64,000 bases of DNA from Rothia sp. (in: high G+C Gram-positive bacteria) (GTDB taxonomy: Bacteria > Actinomycetota > Actinomycetes > Actinomycetales > Micrococcaceae), in contig NZ_JAUNVZ010000008.1 of the NCBI RefSeq assembly GCF_030540545.1, positions 1 to 64,000 of the forward strand. The letters are read 5' to 3'. Below the pieces are notes generated by a model. That model ran no database searches, was not told the DNA's origin, and saw nothing but the letters and a program-made list of their open reading frames with translations. Below, in pieces: positions 27,356-35,370 of the stretch. The first letter of the stretch is position 1, and each line of letters opens with the position of its first letter. Made by a program: the position numbers and the translations under genes.

Positions 27356-28606
27356 ATGAAAACTCTTCGCCATGCCGCGAGCCTGCTTGCCGCGGGCACA
27401 CTCCTACTTGCCGGATGCTCATCCCCGGCAGCTACCTCCACTTCTGCAAGTAGCGCCTCCGGTTCTGCCAGCGCAGCGGAGGCAAGCCCCAGCGCCTCCT
27501 CCAGTTATTCTTATTCGCCCAGCCCCTCGGCTGCTGCGAGCGCCCAGCCGAGTCCGACGGTGCCCGGAGCTTCGATGAACCTGGCTGAGATTACCAAAGG
27601 CAACTACGCCAGCGTAGAAGGAATCTGGTCGAATAGCGAACAGAGCCTGACTATTACCCCGCAGGGTATCTCCTGGAATCATAACTCTCAGCATTTTGCG
27701 CAGATTGAGGGCACTACTTTTGCCCTGAAAACCTATCGGGAGACCTATAACCGTGCGCCCGACTACCCGGAGAAGTTGGAGGTGGCGCGTGAGGTTTCTG
27801 GCGTGGCTGATATGGCGTGGATTTATGCCTATAACGGTAACCGTCCTGCACCGTATGATGAGCGTGCTCGTCTGGTGTTTTTCCCCGCGGGCGTTCCGGC
27901 GGTGCACCCTGATCTGAATAATCAGCCCATTGATTCGGATGTATCTAAGCCGCGTATTTTGGCGCTACCGGGTAATGACGTGGGGCGTATGCAGCCTACA
28001 CCGGATAAATTCAAGGATTATATTCTGACTGCTAAGACGGATAGTCCCGCAGCGAGTGCTTCGGCGAGCTACTCTTATTCGCCGAGTCCTTCGGCAGGTA
28101 GCGGCTCGCAGGCTTCCTCTGACTCCAAGGCTATTCCCTCTTACGCTACAAAGATTACGACGGTGAGCCCGAGCGGTAAGTACGCGACGATTCAGACTCC
28201 CTCAAAGAATATTGGGTGCGATATTTATATGGAGCAGAACACTCTGCTGTGCCTTGGCTGGTCGTGGAACGAGAACGAAGAGATGAAGGAATCGACAGTT
28301 CCCGAGAGCATGAAAAATCGTACGGATTTGCCCCGTTATATGCGCTACTTGGGTGTTCCCGCGATTACGCTCAATACCGGTGAGATGAAGATCGGTCCGA
28401 AGAGCGATTCTCCGAACTTCATGGGTGGTAACGGTCTGAAGGAAGATATGATTCCGGCGGGTCAGGTTATTCCCTACGGCACCACCGTGTATTACGGTGA
28501 TTTTGTGTTTTCTTCGGAGGAGAACGGTTTGACCGTGTGGAATGCAAAGACCGGTCACGGTGCATTTTTGAACCGTGAGGGTGCGACCCCGATTAAGAAG
28601 TCGTAA
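27356..28606 (+). CDS. Ser-rich lipoprotein, unknown function
   Basis: The 416-residue protein starts with a lipoprotein signal peptide and lipobox LLAGC (Cys21), then a Ser/Ala/Pro-rich linker. SYSYSPSPSA occurs twice, once after the signal and again near residue 240, splitting the mature protein into two folded parts. The second part has two cysteines (IGCDIYM, LLCLGW). No known domain was recognised. An ATG one codon earlier is also possible. It carries its own terminator and lies just before the phase-variable promoter of the chaperone island. Confidence 0.8.
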   Translation: MKTLRHAASLLAAGTLLLAGCSSPAATSTSASSASGSASAAEASPSASSSYSYSPSPSAAASAQPSPTVPGASMNLAEITKGNYASVEGIWSNSEQSLTITPQGISWNHNSQHFAQIEGTTFALKTYRETYNRAPDYPEKLEVAREVSGVADMAWIYAYNGNRPAPYDERARLVFFPAGVPAVHPDLNNQPIDSDVSKPRILALPGNDVGRMQPTPDKFKDYILTAKTDSPAASASASYSYSPSPSAGSGSQASSDSKAIPSYATKITTVSPSGKYATIQTPSKNIGCDIYMEQNTLLCLGWSWNENEEMKESTVPESMKNRTDLPRYMRYLGVPAITLNTGEMKIGPKSDSPNFMGGNGLKEDMIPAGQVIPYGTTVYYGDFVFSSEENGLTVWNAKTGHGAFLNREGATPIKKS

Positions 28607-28628
28607 CAGATCCTATCTGGGGAAAGTT

Positions 28629-28677
28629 GAGGGTCGTTTGAGAGAAGTTTAGCTTCTCCCAAACGACCCTCTACTTT
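28629..28677 (+). terminator. Terminator after lipoprotein gene
   Basis: GAGGGTCGTTTGAGAGAAG pairs with CTTCTCCCAAACGACCCTC (19 bp, one mismatch), followed by TACTTTTTA. Confidence 0.9.
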
Positions 28678-28724
28678 TTAAAATATTTTATAGGTAAAGT
28701 ATTTAGTTGGAATCACAAATTGAC

Positions 28725-28755
28725 TTGACAAAAGTGCGGGGGGGGGGGGCATTCT
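28725..28755 (+). promoter_or_regulatory. Promoter with G12 spacer tract, likely phase-variable
   Basis: A consensus -35 TTGACA (28725-28730) is followed by AAAGTGC, a run of twelve G (28738-28749) and a -10-like CATTCT (28750-28755). The spacer is 19 bp; losing two G would give the optimal 17 bp. Homopolymer tracts placed this way switch promoters on and off by slippage, as in Neisseria porA. The next gene starts 41 bases downstream with a perfect AAGGAG site. Confidence 0.6.
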
Positions 28756-28795
28756 TGGAAATGCACCGTTTATATCGTTGTTCAAGGAGAACGAA

Positions 28796-29509
28796 GTGAC
28801 CCAACCCTCGGCTGTCGGTAACGTGACCGAAAACAGCACTGATTTTATGCTTGCACCCGGTGAAGCGAATGTCTATGGCGACCGCTTTCTGATTTCCATT
28901 ATCGCTCCCTACCTCAAGGGTCAGATGATGTGCTCCACCACCCGTTTTGTGTTCAAGGTCCCGAACACTCTCTTGGGTATTATCCCGGTGGGTAGCAATG
29001 AAAACACTATGCCTATTTCTGCTATTGCTGCAGTATCGACCTCAAGCAAGCTGCGTGTCGGTCGTGCCATTCTGGCTCTGATTTTTATCCTCGTGGGCCT
29101 CTCCTCCTTCGGCGGAGGCACCGGTGGTGCAATTATGACCGGTATTATCTGTACCTTGCTGGGTATTTCTTTCGCAGCAACCTGCATGCCGATGGTTCTC
29201 CTGGTACAGAACCACGCCGGTGGTGCAACCGCTCTGGAAGTTGCGATTTTCGAGCGCGCTAAGCTGGAGCGTTTCCGTCAGGAACTGCAGAACCGTGTCT
29301 TTGCTGATATGAGCCAGATTCGTCATGATCAGGCACAGCAGACTCAGAACCAGCAGCTGAATATTCAGCAGATGCAGCTTCAGCAGCAGATCCCGCAGCC
29401 TACTCAGCAGCAGATTCCCCAGCCGGCTCCTCAGCCGCAGCAGATCCCGCAGCCTACTCAGCCGCTGCCTCAGCCTAACCAGCAGCCGTACGGCTACCAG
29501 CAGGGCTAG
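28796..29509 (+). CDS. Membrane protein with PH-like domain and Gln/Pro tail
   Basis: The 237-residue protein begins at GTG 28796, six bases after AAGGAG. Residues about 15-80 (APGEANVYGDRF...MCSTTRFVFKV...ISAIAAVSTSSKLR) look like a bacterial PH-like fold, followed by one or two membrane segments (about 85-135), a helical stretch and a tail of about 55 residues made almost only of Gln, Pro and Thr (repeats such as QQIPQPTQ). It lies behind the poly-G promoter and before the Hsp70 genes. Function unknown; the tail suggests a protein-binding platform at the membrane. Confidence 0.75.
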   Translation: MTQPSAVGNVTENSTDFMLAPGEANVYGDRFLISIIAPYLKGQMMCSTTRFVFKVPNTLLGIIPVGSNENTMPISAIAAVSTSSKLRVGRAILALIFILVGLSSFGGGTGGAIMTGIICTLLGISFAATCMPMVLLVQNHAGGATALEVAIFERAKLERFRQELQNRVFADMSQIRHDQAQQTQNQQLNIQQMQLQQQIPQPTQQQIPQPAPQPQQIPQPTQPLPQPNQQPYGYQQG

Positions 29510-29879
29510 CAGTAATTTTATAGTCTCCCGCACGGTTCCCTTTTTAGCTGATTATCGGTAATTTTCTGGCTGTGATGTTGCCGTGCGGGTTCCTCTCTCA
29601 AAGCGAGCGGAGTTTCACCGCGTGAGTCTGAATCTATAGGCTCTCTTGCGCTGAGGCTCCGCTCGTTTTCCTCTAAACGTGTGTAATGAAGTGGCTTGAC
29701 ACAATAGCGGTCCATTTTGAGTAGAAACCGTGTGATATATCTCTGCTGGTTATCGCGAATTTCTAGTATGGATTTAGCCACGCGCTGTCTCTTTTTCGTT
29801 CTATATTTTCCAGATAGAGCACCGAAGCACGCTCTTCACACTACGTATTCCATCATCGATTAGAATAAGGAACCTTCAT
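29510..29879. promoter_or_regulatory. Leader region of the Hsp70 pair
   Basis: This 370 bp has nested inverted repeats: CCCGCACGG (29527) with CCGTGCGGG (29580), and AAGCGAGCGGAG (29601) with CTCCGCTCG near 29657. TTGACA occurs at 29696-29701 without a clear -10 partner. I found neither a CIRCE element nor an HspR HAIR-type site, so these Hsp70 genes do not look controlled by the classic heat-shock repressors. Confidence 0.45.
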
Positions 29880-31448
29880 ATGGGTATTGCCGTCGGTATT
29901 GACCTGGGTACCACGAACTCTGCTGTCGCTGTGCTGCGACCTAACGGAAAACCGGAGATTCTGAAGAACCGTGAAGGTTCTTCCACTACTCCTTCGGTGG
30001 TACTCTTCCAAGACTTTGGTGCGGGCGATGAGCCTTTGATCGGTGAGCAGGCAAAGCGCTCCGCCGAGCAGAGCCCCGATGATGTGGTGCAATACGTTAA
30101 ACGCTATATGGGTGACCCCACCTGGCGCTTCGACGCCCAGAGCGGCGCTCGTTATAGCTCGGAAGAAGTCTCCGCACTTATCCTTAAGCGTCTGAAGGAA
30201 GATGCTGAACTGGCGCTCGGGGCGCCCGTGACCGACGCTGTGATTACCGTGCCCGCATATTTTGACGATGCACGCCGTACCGCAACCCGCCACGCTGGTG
30301 AGATTGCGGGTTTGAAGGTGCTGCGCGTGATTAATGAGCCCACTGCGGCGGCTCTTTCCTACGGAGTAGACACCAAAACCAACGGTAATGTGATGGTTTA
30401 TGACCTAGGTGGCGGTACCTTTGACGTAACCATTTTGAGTATTCACGGTAATGAATTTACTGTTGCCGCAACCGATGGCGATCGTAACCTGGGCGGTTTC
30501 GACTTTGATAATGCCTTGATGAAGTATCTGAACGGAGCTTTCCAGAAACAGGGCGCGCCGGATATGTTTGAGGATATCGACCTGATGGTTGCGTTGCGCG
30601 AGCGTGCAGAAAGCGCTAAAAAGACTCTCTCAACGGTGGAAGCAGCTCAGGTGACCATGAATATTTATGGTCGCCCCTACCGTGTGCAGATTACCCGTGA
30701 TATTTTTGACCTGCAGATTACCTCTCTGCTGACTCGCACCCAGGAAATTATGGAAGACACTCTGGAAGCCGCGGGACTGACCTGGTCTGATATTGACCGT
30801 GTGCTTCTGGTGGGTGGCTCGACTCGTATTCCCGCGGTGCAACAGAAGATTAAAGAGATGTCTGGCAAGACACCTGAGCTGGGTGTTAACCCCGATGAAG
30901 CTGTAGCGCTGGGTGCCGCTATTCAGGCAGCCCTCTCACAGGCTGAGCCGGAACCCGAGCCTGAATTTGAGGGTCTCATTGGCGGTCGTAGCGCTGTTGA
31001 AGGTCTTATTGGTGGCCCCATTAAGGTTCAGGACGTTACCAGCCAGGGGCTGGGCGCTTTGGTGTATGAGGAGGGGACAGATATCCTCATCAACTCGGTG
31101 ATTATTCCGAAGAACTCTCCTGTCCCCGGCGAGTATGAGAAGACTTTTTATACTCGTGAAGAAGGGCAGACAGGGTCAAATGTTCAGGTTACTCAAGGTG
31201 ATGATACAGACCCGGACTTTGTGACTGTTGTAGGCACTGGAGCACTCGACTATGATGCTCCTCGTCCCAAAGGGTCACCGATTAAATATATTTACCGCTA
31301 CGACATCAACCAGATTATTGAAGTTGAGCTTATTGATATGACGACCAATAAATCAATGGGTACCTTCCAGATTGATCGTATTGCCAACCTTAAACAAGAA
31401 GAGGTTGAAGAAGCAGCAGTCCGTATTGGCGGCATGACCATTATGTAG
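29880..31448 (+). CDS. Hsp70-like chaperone, lid-less, first copy
   Basis: The 522-residue protein has a full Hsp70 ATPase domain (about 1-380): IDLGTTNS (7-14), VYDLGGGTFDVT (about 172-184) and LLVGGSTRIP (about 308-318). The linker region reads VQDVTSQGLGA (about 381-391), then a short beta-type substrate domain to the end. The alpha-helical lid of DnaK (about 100 residues) is missing. A short repeat (GLIGGRSAVEGLIGG) sits before the linker. This is a DnaK paralogue, not the housekeeping DnaK. A second copy follows 78 bases later. Confidence 0.88.
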   Translation: MGIAVGIDLGTTNSAVAVLRPNGKPEILKNREGSSTTPSVVLFQDFGAGDEPLIGEQAKRSAEQSPDDVVQYVKRYMGDPTWRFDAQSGARYSSEEVSALILKRLKEDAELALGAPVTDAVITVPAYFDDARRTATRHAGEIAGLKVLRVINEPTAAALSYGVDTKTNGNVMVYDLGGGTFDVTILSIHGNEFTVAATDGDRNLGGFDFDNALMKYLNGAFQKQGAPDMFEDIDLMVALRERAESAKKTLSTVEAAQVTMNIYGRPYRVQITRDIFDLQITSLLTRTQEIMEDTLEAAGLTWSDIDRVLLVGGSTRIPAVQQKIKEMSGKTPELGVNPDEAVALGAAIQAALSQAEPEPEPEFEGLIGGRSAVEGLIGGPIKVQDVTSQGLGALVYEEGTDILINSVIIPKNSPVPGEYEKTFYTREEGQTGSNVQVTQGDDTDPDFVTVVGTGALDYDAPRPKGSPIKYIYRYDINQIIEVELIDMTTNKSMGTFQIDRIANLKQEEVEEAAVRIGGMTIM

Positions 31449-31526
31449 TCTTTGGGCTACAAGCCACCCCTCAATTTTAGAAACAATTACACACTTCCGA
31501 TAGATAGATCCCAAGGAGATAAACGT

Positions 31527-33080
31527 ATGGGCGTTGCAATTGGTATTGACCTGGGTACCACCAACTCGGCTGTTTCGGTGGTTCGTCCCACCGGTCTGCC
31601 TGAAGTACTGAAGAATAAGGAAGGTGATCCGATTACTCCCTCGGTGGTTCTCTTCCAGTCTTTCGGCGGTCCGGATGAGCCCCTGGTGGGTGAGCAGGCA
31701 AAGCGCCAGGCAGCAGCATTCCCGGAGGATATCGTTCAGTACGTTAAGCGCTTCATTGGCGATCCCTCCTGGAAGTTCGAATCCTCCTCGGGCACCTCTT
31801 ATACCGCAGAAGAAGTCTCCGCAATCATCCTCAAGCGTCTGAAGGAAGATGCAGAGCTGGCGCTTGGCGAAGAGGTCACCGACGCCGTGATTACCGTGCC
31901 CGCATATTTTGACGATGCACGCCGTACCGCAACCCGCCAGGCAGGTCAGATTGCAGGCTTGAACGTTCTGCGCGTGCTGAACGAGCCCACCGCGGCAGCT
32001 CTGTCCTACGGTGTGGAAGCCGATGCCAATGGTACCGTGCTGGTCTACGATCTGGGCGGCGGTACCTTCGATATCACCATCCTGAAGATTGCCGGCACCG
32101 AATTCGAGGTTGTAGCAACTGACGGCGACCGCAACCTGGGCGGCTTCGACTTCGATAACGAGCTGATGAAGCACCTGAACGAAGAACTGAAAAAGCAGGG
32201 TGCTCCCAACGCTTTTGAAGATCCTTCGCTCATGGCAGCCCTGCGTGAAAAGGCAGAGTTTGCCAAGAAGGCACTCTCCACCGTGCCGAAGACTAATGTT
32301 CAGTTCTCCGCAGAGGGCAAGCACTACCGTGTGGCGCTGACCCGAGAAGAATTCCAGGAGGTCACTCAGAGCCTGCTGAACCGCACGGAAGAATTGGTCG
32401 CAGATGTGCTGGACGCTGCAAAGATGACCTGGGCTGATATTGACAAGGTTTTGCTGGTGGGTGGTTCGACCCGTATGCCCGCTGTACGTGAACTGGTGGA
32501 GCGTATCTCCGGTAAGAGCCCGGAACTGAATGTGAACCCGGACGAAGCAGTGACCCTGGGTGCCGCTGTACAGGCAACCTTGGAAGGCGATGTAGAGGTC
32601 AGCACCGAGCAGGTCGGCTCCAAGTCCACTATTGAGGGCTACCTGGGTGGTCCGGTAACCATTAGCGATGTCACCAGCCAGGCACTCGGCGTGATCCTTT
32701 TCAAGGAAGACGGCGTCACCGAGTACAACCGCGTGATGATTGAACGCAACGAGAAGGTTCCCGCCACCGCGGAGATTAACGTAAAGACCGCGATTGATCG
32801 CATGACTGCCGTGCATGTGAAGGTGACTCAGGGCGATGATAGCGATCCGGAGATGGTCACCATTGTGGGCGAAGGCCAGCTGGCTCTGCCTCCCTACCCC
32901 AAGGGATCTCCGTTGCGTGTCTCCTACTCCTATGATGTGGATCAGACCGTGGTCGTGGAAGTCTTTGACCTGACCGCTGATAAGTCCCTGGGCACTATCG
33001 AGATTGAGCGTGTGGCAAACCTGGGCGAGGGTGACCTTGCTGAGTTTGAAGAGAAGATTGGCGGTATGCAGATTAACTAA
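31527..33080 (+). CDS. Hsp70-like chaperone, lid-less, second copy
   Basis: The 517-residue paralogue of the previous gene keeps all ATPase motifs (IDLGTTNS, DLGGGTFDIT, LLVGGSTRMP) and the DVTSQALGV linker, and likewise lacks the lid. AAGGAG precedes ATG 31527; the frame is open upstream but that adds unrelated residues. A 53 bp block (31887-31939) is identical to 30240-30292. Both end in GGM-I (IGGMTIM, IGGMQIN), a shared C-terminal feature unlike the EEVD/disordered tails of usual Hsp70s. Heterodimers or distinct clients are possible. Confidence 0.88.
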   Translation: MGVAIGIDLGTTNSAVSVVRPTGLPEVLKNKEGDPITPSVVLFQSFGGPDEPLVGEQAKRQAAAFPEDIVQYVKRFIGDPSWKFESSSGTSYTAEEVSAIILKRLKEDAELALGEEVTDAVITVPAYFDDARRTATRQAGQIAGLNVLRVLNEPTAAALSYGVEADANGTVLVYDLGGGTFDITILKIAGTEFEVVATDGDRNLGGFDFDNELMKHLNEELKKQGAPNAFEDPSLMAALREKAEFAKKALSTVPKTNVQFSAEGKHYRVALTREEFQEVTQSLLNRTEELVADVLDAAKMTWADIDKVLLVGGSTRMPAVRELVERISGKSPELNVNPDEAVTLGAAVQATLEGDVEVSTEQVGSKSTIEGYLGGPVTISDVTSQALGVILFKEDGVTEYNRVMIERNEKVPATAEINVKTAIDRMTAVHVKVTQGDDSDPEMVTIVGEGQLALPPYPKGSPLRVSYSYDVDQTVVVEVFDLTADKSLGTIEIERVANLGEGDLAEFEEKIGGMQIN

Positions 33081-33098
33081 TCTGTAGCATGCAGAGTA

Positions 33099-33135
33099 CC
33101 CCGGCAGAGGAAAATATAATATCACTTTGCCGGGG
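33099..33135 (+). terminator. Hairpin between Hsp70 and J-like genes, with internal TATAAT
   Basis: CCCCGGCA and TGCCGGGG form an 8 bp stem around a long A/T-rich loop that contains a perfect TATAAT (33115-33120). It could be a weak terminator or an internal promoter; no good -35 was found. It may set the ratio of Hsp70 to its partners. Confidence 0.4.
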
Positions 33136-33177
33136 CGCTGTTCATTGTATATAGCCGCTCACCAGTACAGGAGCTTT

Positions 33178-34521
33178 ATGGAATACTCCAATTACTACGA
33201 ACTGCTTGATATCCCGCAGGACGCAGATACCCAAACCATTAAAGATGCTATTCGTGCAGTTCGCCGTCGCTATCGTGTGCTCACCGAATCTCCAGACATG
33301 GAGAAACGCTCTAAAGGTGAGCGTATTATGGCTGATTTGGCGGAAGCTGAAAAAACTCTATACGATGCGCAGCTGCGTGCAGATTACGATGAGCAACTTC
33401 TGAACGAAGAATCATATGAATATGAGGACGAATCGGAAGAAGAATATGAAGATGAGGAGGACGAAGAATACGAGGATGAACCTCAGCCCTATAATCCGAA
33501 TTATGACGACGAGGAAGAAATCCTTCGTCGCGCAGAATATATTCGGTGGGAACGTCAGCGTAAAGCAGAAGAGGAAGCACGCCGTCGACACGAGGAACAG
33601 GAACGCCGCCGCAAAGAACAAGAGCGTGCGCGTTACGAGGCTGAACAGCGTCGCCGTGTGGAGGCAGCCAAGACTTGGCATGAGTCTGTACTAAAGTACC
33701 GTCAGGCCCGCGACTTTAAGAATATGCTGCATGCTGCTCAGAATCTGACAGAGCTTGATCCCAAGAGCCTGGTGGGTTGGGAAGCACTCGCAGAATCGCA
33801 ACTAGAATGGGGAAAATACAACGAAGCGATGATGGCTCTCTCCCGAGCCCGCCAGCTGAGTAGAGGACCTTCGGATTATCATACCTATCTGGAAGGCCTG
33901 ATTTTGGGTAATCAAGGAAACGGCCAGCGGGCGGTTGAAATTTTCCTGGATCTTGTTAACAAAGAGCCTAGTAATGCCGATTATATTGCGAAGTATATTT
34001 GGTCTCTTCGTGTGGCGCGCCAAGTAACTCATGCGGTGAGTGAAGGTGAGAAAGCACATCAAGCTTTTCCTGAAGATACTGGGATTTCTCGCCAATATGG
34101 AAATGCGCTCTATGATGTAGCTGAGGCCTCGGCGTACACACACAATGGCAGAGTGTACATCACGAGTTCCCAACAGGTGCATACCTATCAAGAGTCGCTT
34201 GCAAAGATTAAAGAGCTTATTCCTCAGGTGCCAGAATTGCAAAACTTAGCAGATCTCTTGCAAGAGAATATTAAAATTGCCATGGGTCGCCAATTGCGTC
34301 CTGGCAGCATATTGGTTCGAGTTGCGTGGGTTGCACTCGTTATTTCTGGTTTTAATCTGATTGGCTCAGTGTTTTCTTTGGTTGTTGTGATTTCTGCCTT
34401 AGAACTGGCTTCATCTATTGCTCTTCTGATGCCTGTATTAATGCAGCTTGGGATTATATGGCTATGTTTCAATTATGTATATCCCCGTACTTGGCGTATT
34501 AATAAGGCCATCTATGGCTAA
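33178..34521 (+). CDS. Membrane-anchored J-like/TPR protein without HPD
   Basis: The 447-residue protein starts with a J-domain-like region (1-70: NYYELLDIPQDADTQTIKDAIRAVRRRYR ... LYDAQLRADYDEQL, quoted in parts) in which the catalytic HPD triplet is absent, replaced by RVLTESPD. Next come a highly acidic segment (about 78-115), a charged coiled coil rich in Arg/Glu (about 118-165), helical TPR-like repeats (about 175-385) and two membrane segments near the C-terminus (about 395-440). The last third is clearly richer in A/T than neighbours. GGAG lies 9 bases before ATG 33178. It probably tethers the Hsp70 pair to the membrane; this is inference. Confidence 0.75.
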   Translation: MEYSNYYELLDIPQDADTQTIKDAIRAVRRRYRVLTESPDMEKRSKGERIMADLAEAEKTLYDAQLRADYDEQLLNEESYEYEDESEEEYEDEEDEEYEDEPQPYNPNYDDEEEILRRAEYIRWERQRKAEEEARRRHEEQERRRKEQERARYEAEQRRRVEAAKTWHESVLKYRQARDFKNMLHAAQNLTELDPKSLVGWEALAESQLEWGKYNEAMMALSRARQLSRGPSDYHTYLEGLILGNQGNGQRAVEIFLDLVNKEPSNADYIAKYIWSLRVARQVTHAVSEGEKAHQAFPEDTGISRQYGNALYDVAEASAYTHNGRVYITSSQQVHTYQESLAKIKELIPQVPELQNLADLLQENIKIAMGRQLRPGSILVRVAWVALVISGFNLIGSVFSLVVVISALELASSIALLMPVLMQLGIIWLCFNYVYPRTWRINKAIYG

Positions 34522-34553
34522 CCTTTTAAATTTCACCGATAGAAAGGACTATC

Positions 34554-35252
34554 ATGTCTGATACCCCTCAGGAGAGTCAGCAGACTCCGGCTGCTGTCTC
34601 CGCAGAATACAGCGAAGAGATCAGCACCCGCAGCATTACCGTCTCGGCATTCGTCACCCCCGGCTTTGAAGAGAAGGTGTTGAGCGAACTGAACGATCTG
34701 TGCACCCGCTTCTCTCATAAGATTGCAGAGGACCGTGCCAAGAACCAGCTCATCGTCTCCCTGCAGCAGAGCCTGAAGGAACGCGATGAGCAGGCTCGCG
34801 GCGAAGCCTACCGCGGTATGTTCCGCGAAGTACTGGTAGCCCTGGACCGCCTGATGGATCAGGAACCCTCCGAACAGCTGAACGCATCTGTACGCGAAGA
34901 AATCCTGGACATTTTTGCCTTGCGCGGTCTGGAACGCATCGAAACTACCGGTGCCTTTGACGCCTCCGTGCATGAAATCGCTGCGGTTGTTCCCGCCACG
35001 GACGCGAACCCGGCAGGTAGCATTGTGCATGAGGAAAAGGAAGGGTTCATGCTGGGCGAGCGTGTGCTGCGACCGGCGCGAGTGGTTGTTGCCAATGACA
35101 TCCCCGCACCCGACCTGTCGACCATTCCGGCACCTGTTCCTCCGGTTAAAATTCCCGTTGTAGAAACTATTTCTAGCGAAGAGAATACTGAGGTAGCGGA
35201 AGAGGAACAGAACGAAGACACTGCTGTTCTCGAAGTTCCCGAGCAGAACTAA
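34554..35252 (+). CDS. GrpE-like nucleotide exchange factor
   Basis: The 232-residue protein resembles GrpE: a long helix rich in charged residues (about 35-85), then the GrpE head with GLERIETTGAFDASVHEI and the C-terminal EGFMLGERVLRPARVVVAN, close to the family signature (G-x-FDPxxHEA ... GYxxxxRVLRPAxVxV). An acidic, Pro/Glu-rich tail of about 45 residues follows. GAAAGGA lies upstream. With two Hsp70s and a J-like protein before it, it is most likely their dedicated exchange factor. Confidence 0.8.
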   Translation: MSDTPQESQQTPAAVSAEYSEEISTRSITVSAFVTPGFEEKVLSELNDLCTRFSHKIAEDRAKNQLIVSLQQSLKERDEQARGEAYRGMFREVLVALDRLMDQEPSEQLNASVREEILDIFALRGLERIETTGAFDASVHEIAAVVPATDANPAGSIVHEEKEGFMLGERVLRPARVVVANDIPAPDLSTIPAPVPPVKIPVVETISSEENTEVAEEEQNEDTAVLEVPEQN

Positions 35253-35264
35253 CCCACTGCACCT

Positions 35265-35330
35265 GTTTGGGCGACTTTTCCTCGTTTGGGCGAACTTTTA
35301 TCGCTCCAAACAAGGAAAAGTCGCCCAAAC
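35265..35330. terminator. 25-bp inverted repeat between convergent genes
   Basis: GTTTGGGCGACTTTTCC at 35265 pairs with GGAAAAGTCGCCCAAAC ending at 35330; the stem extends to 25 bp with one mismatch and a 16-base loop. It lies between the converging grpE-like and lipoprotein genes and likely stops both. Confidence 0.8.
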
Positions 35331-35370
35331 CCGTTTAAATTACGGGGAAGCTAGGGCTCTTTCTAACGGG

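Noticed and set aside
29510..29879. CIRCE or HspR operator before the Hsp70 genes
   Set aside because: I looked for TTAGCACTC-N9-GAGTGCTAA and CTTGAGT-N7-ACTCAAG patterns and saw neither; the inverted repeats present are different.
31353..33125. Long minus-strand frame opposite the second Hsp70
   Set aside because: Known artefact of dnaK-type genes, whose antisense strand is often open; no independent support.
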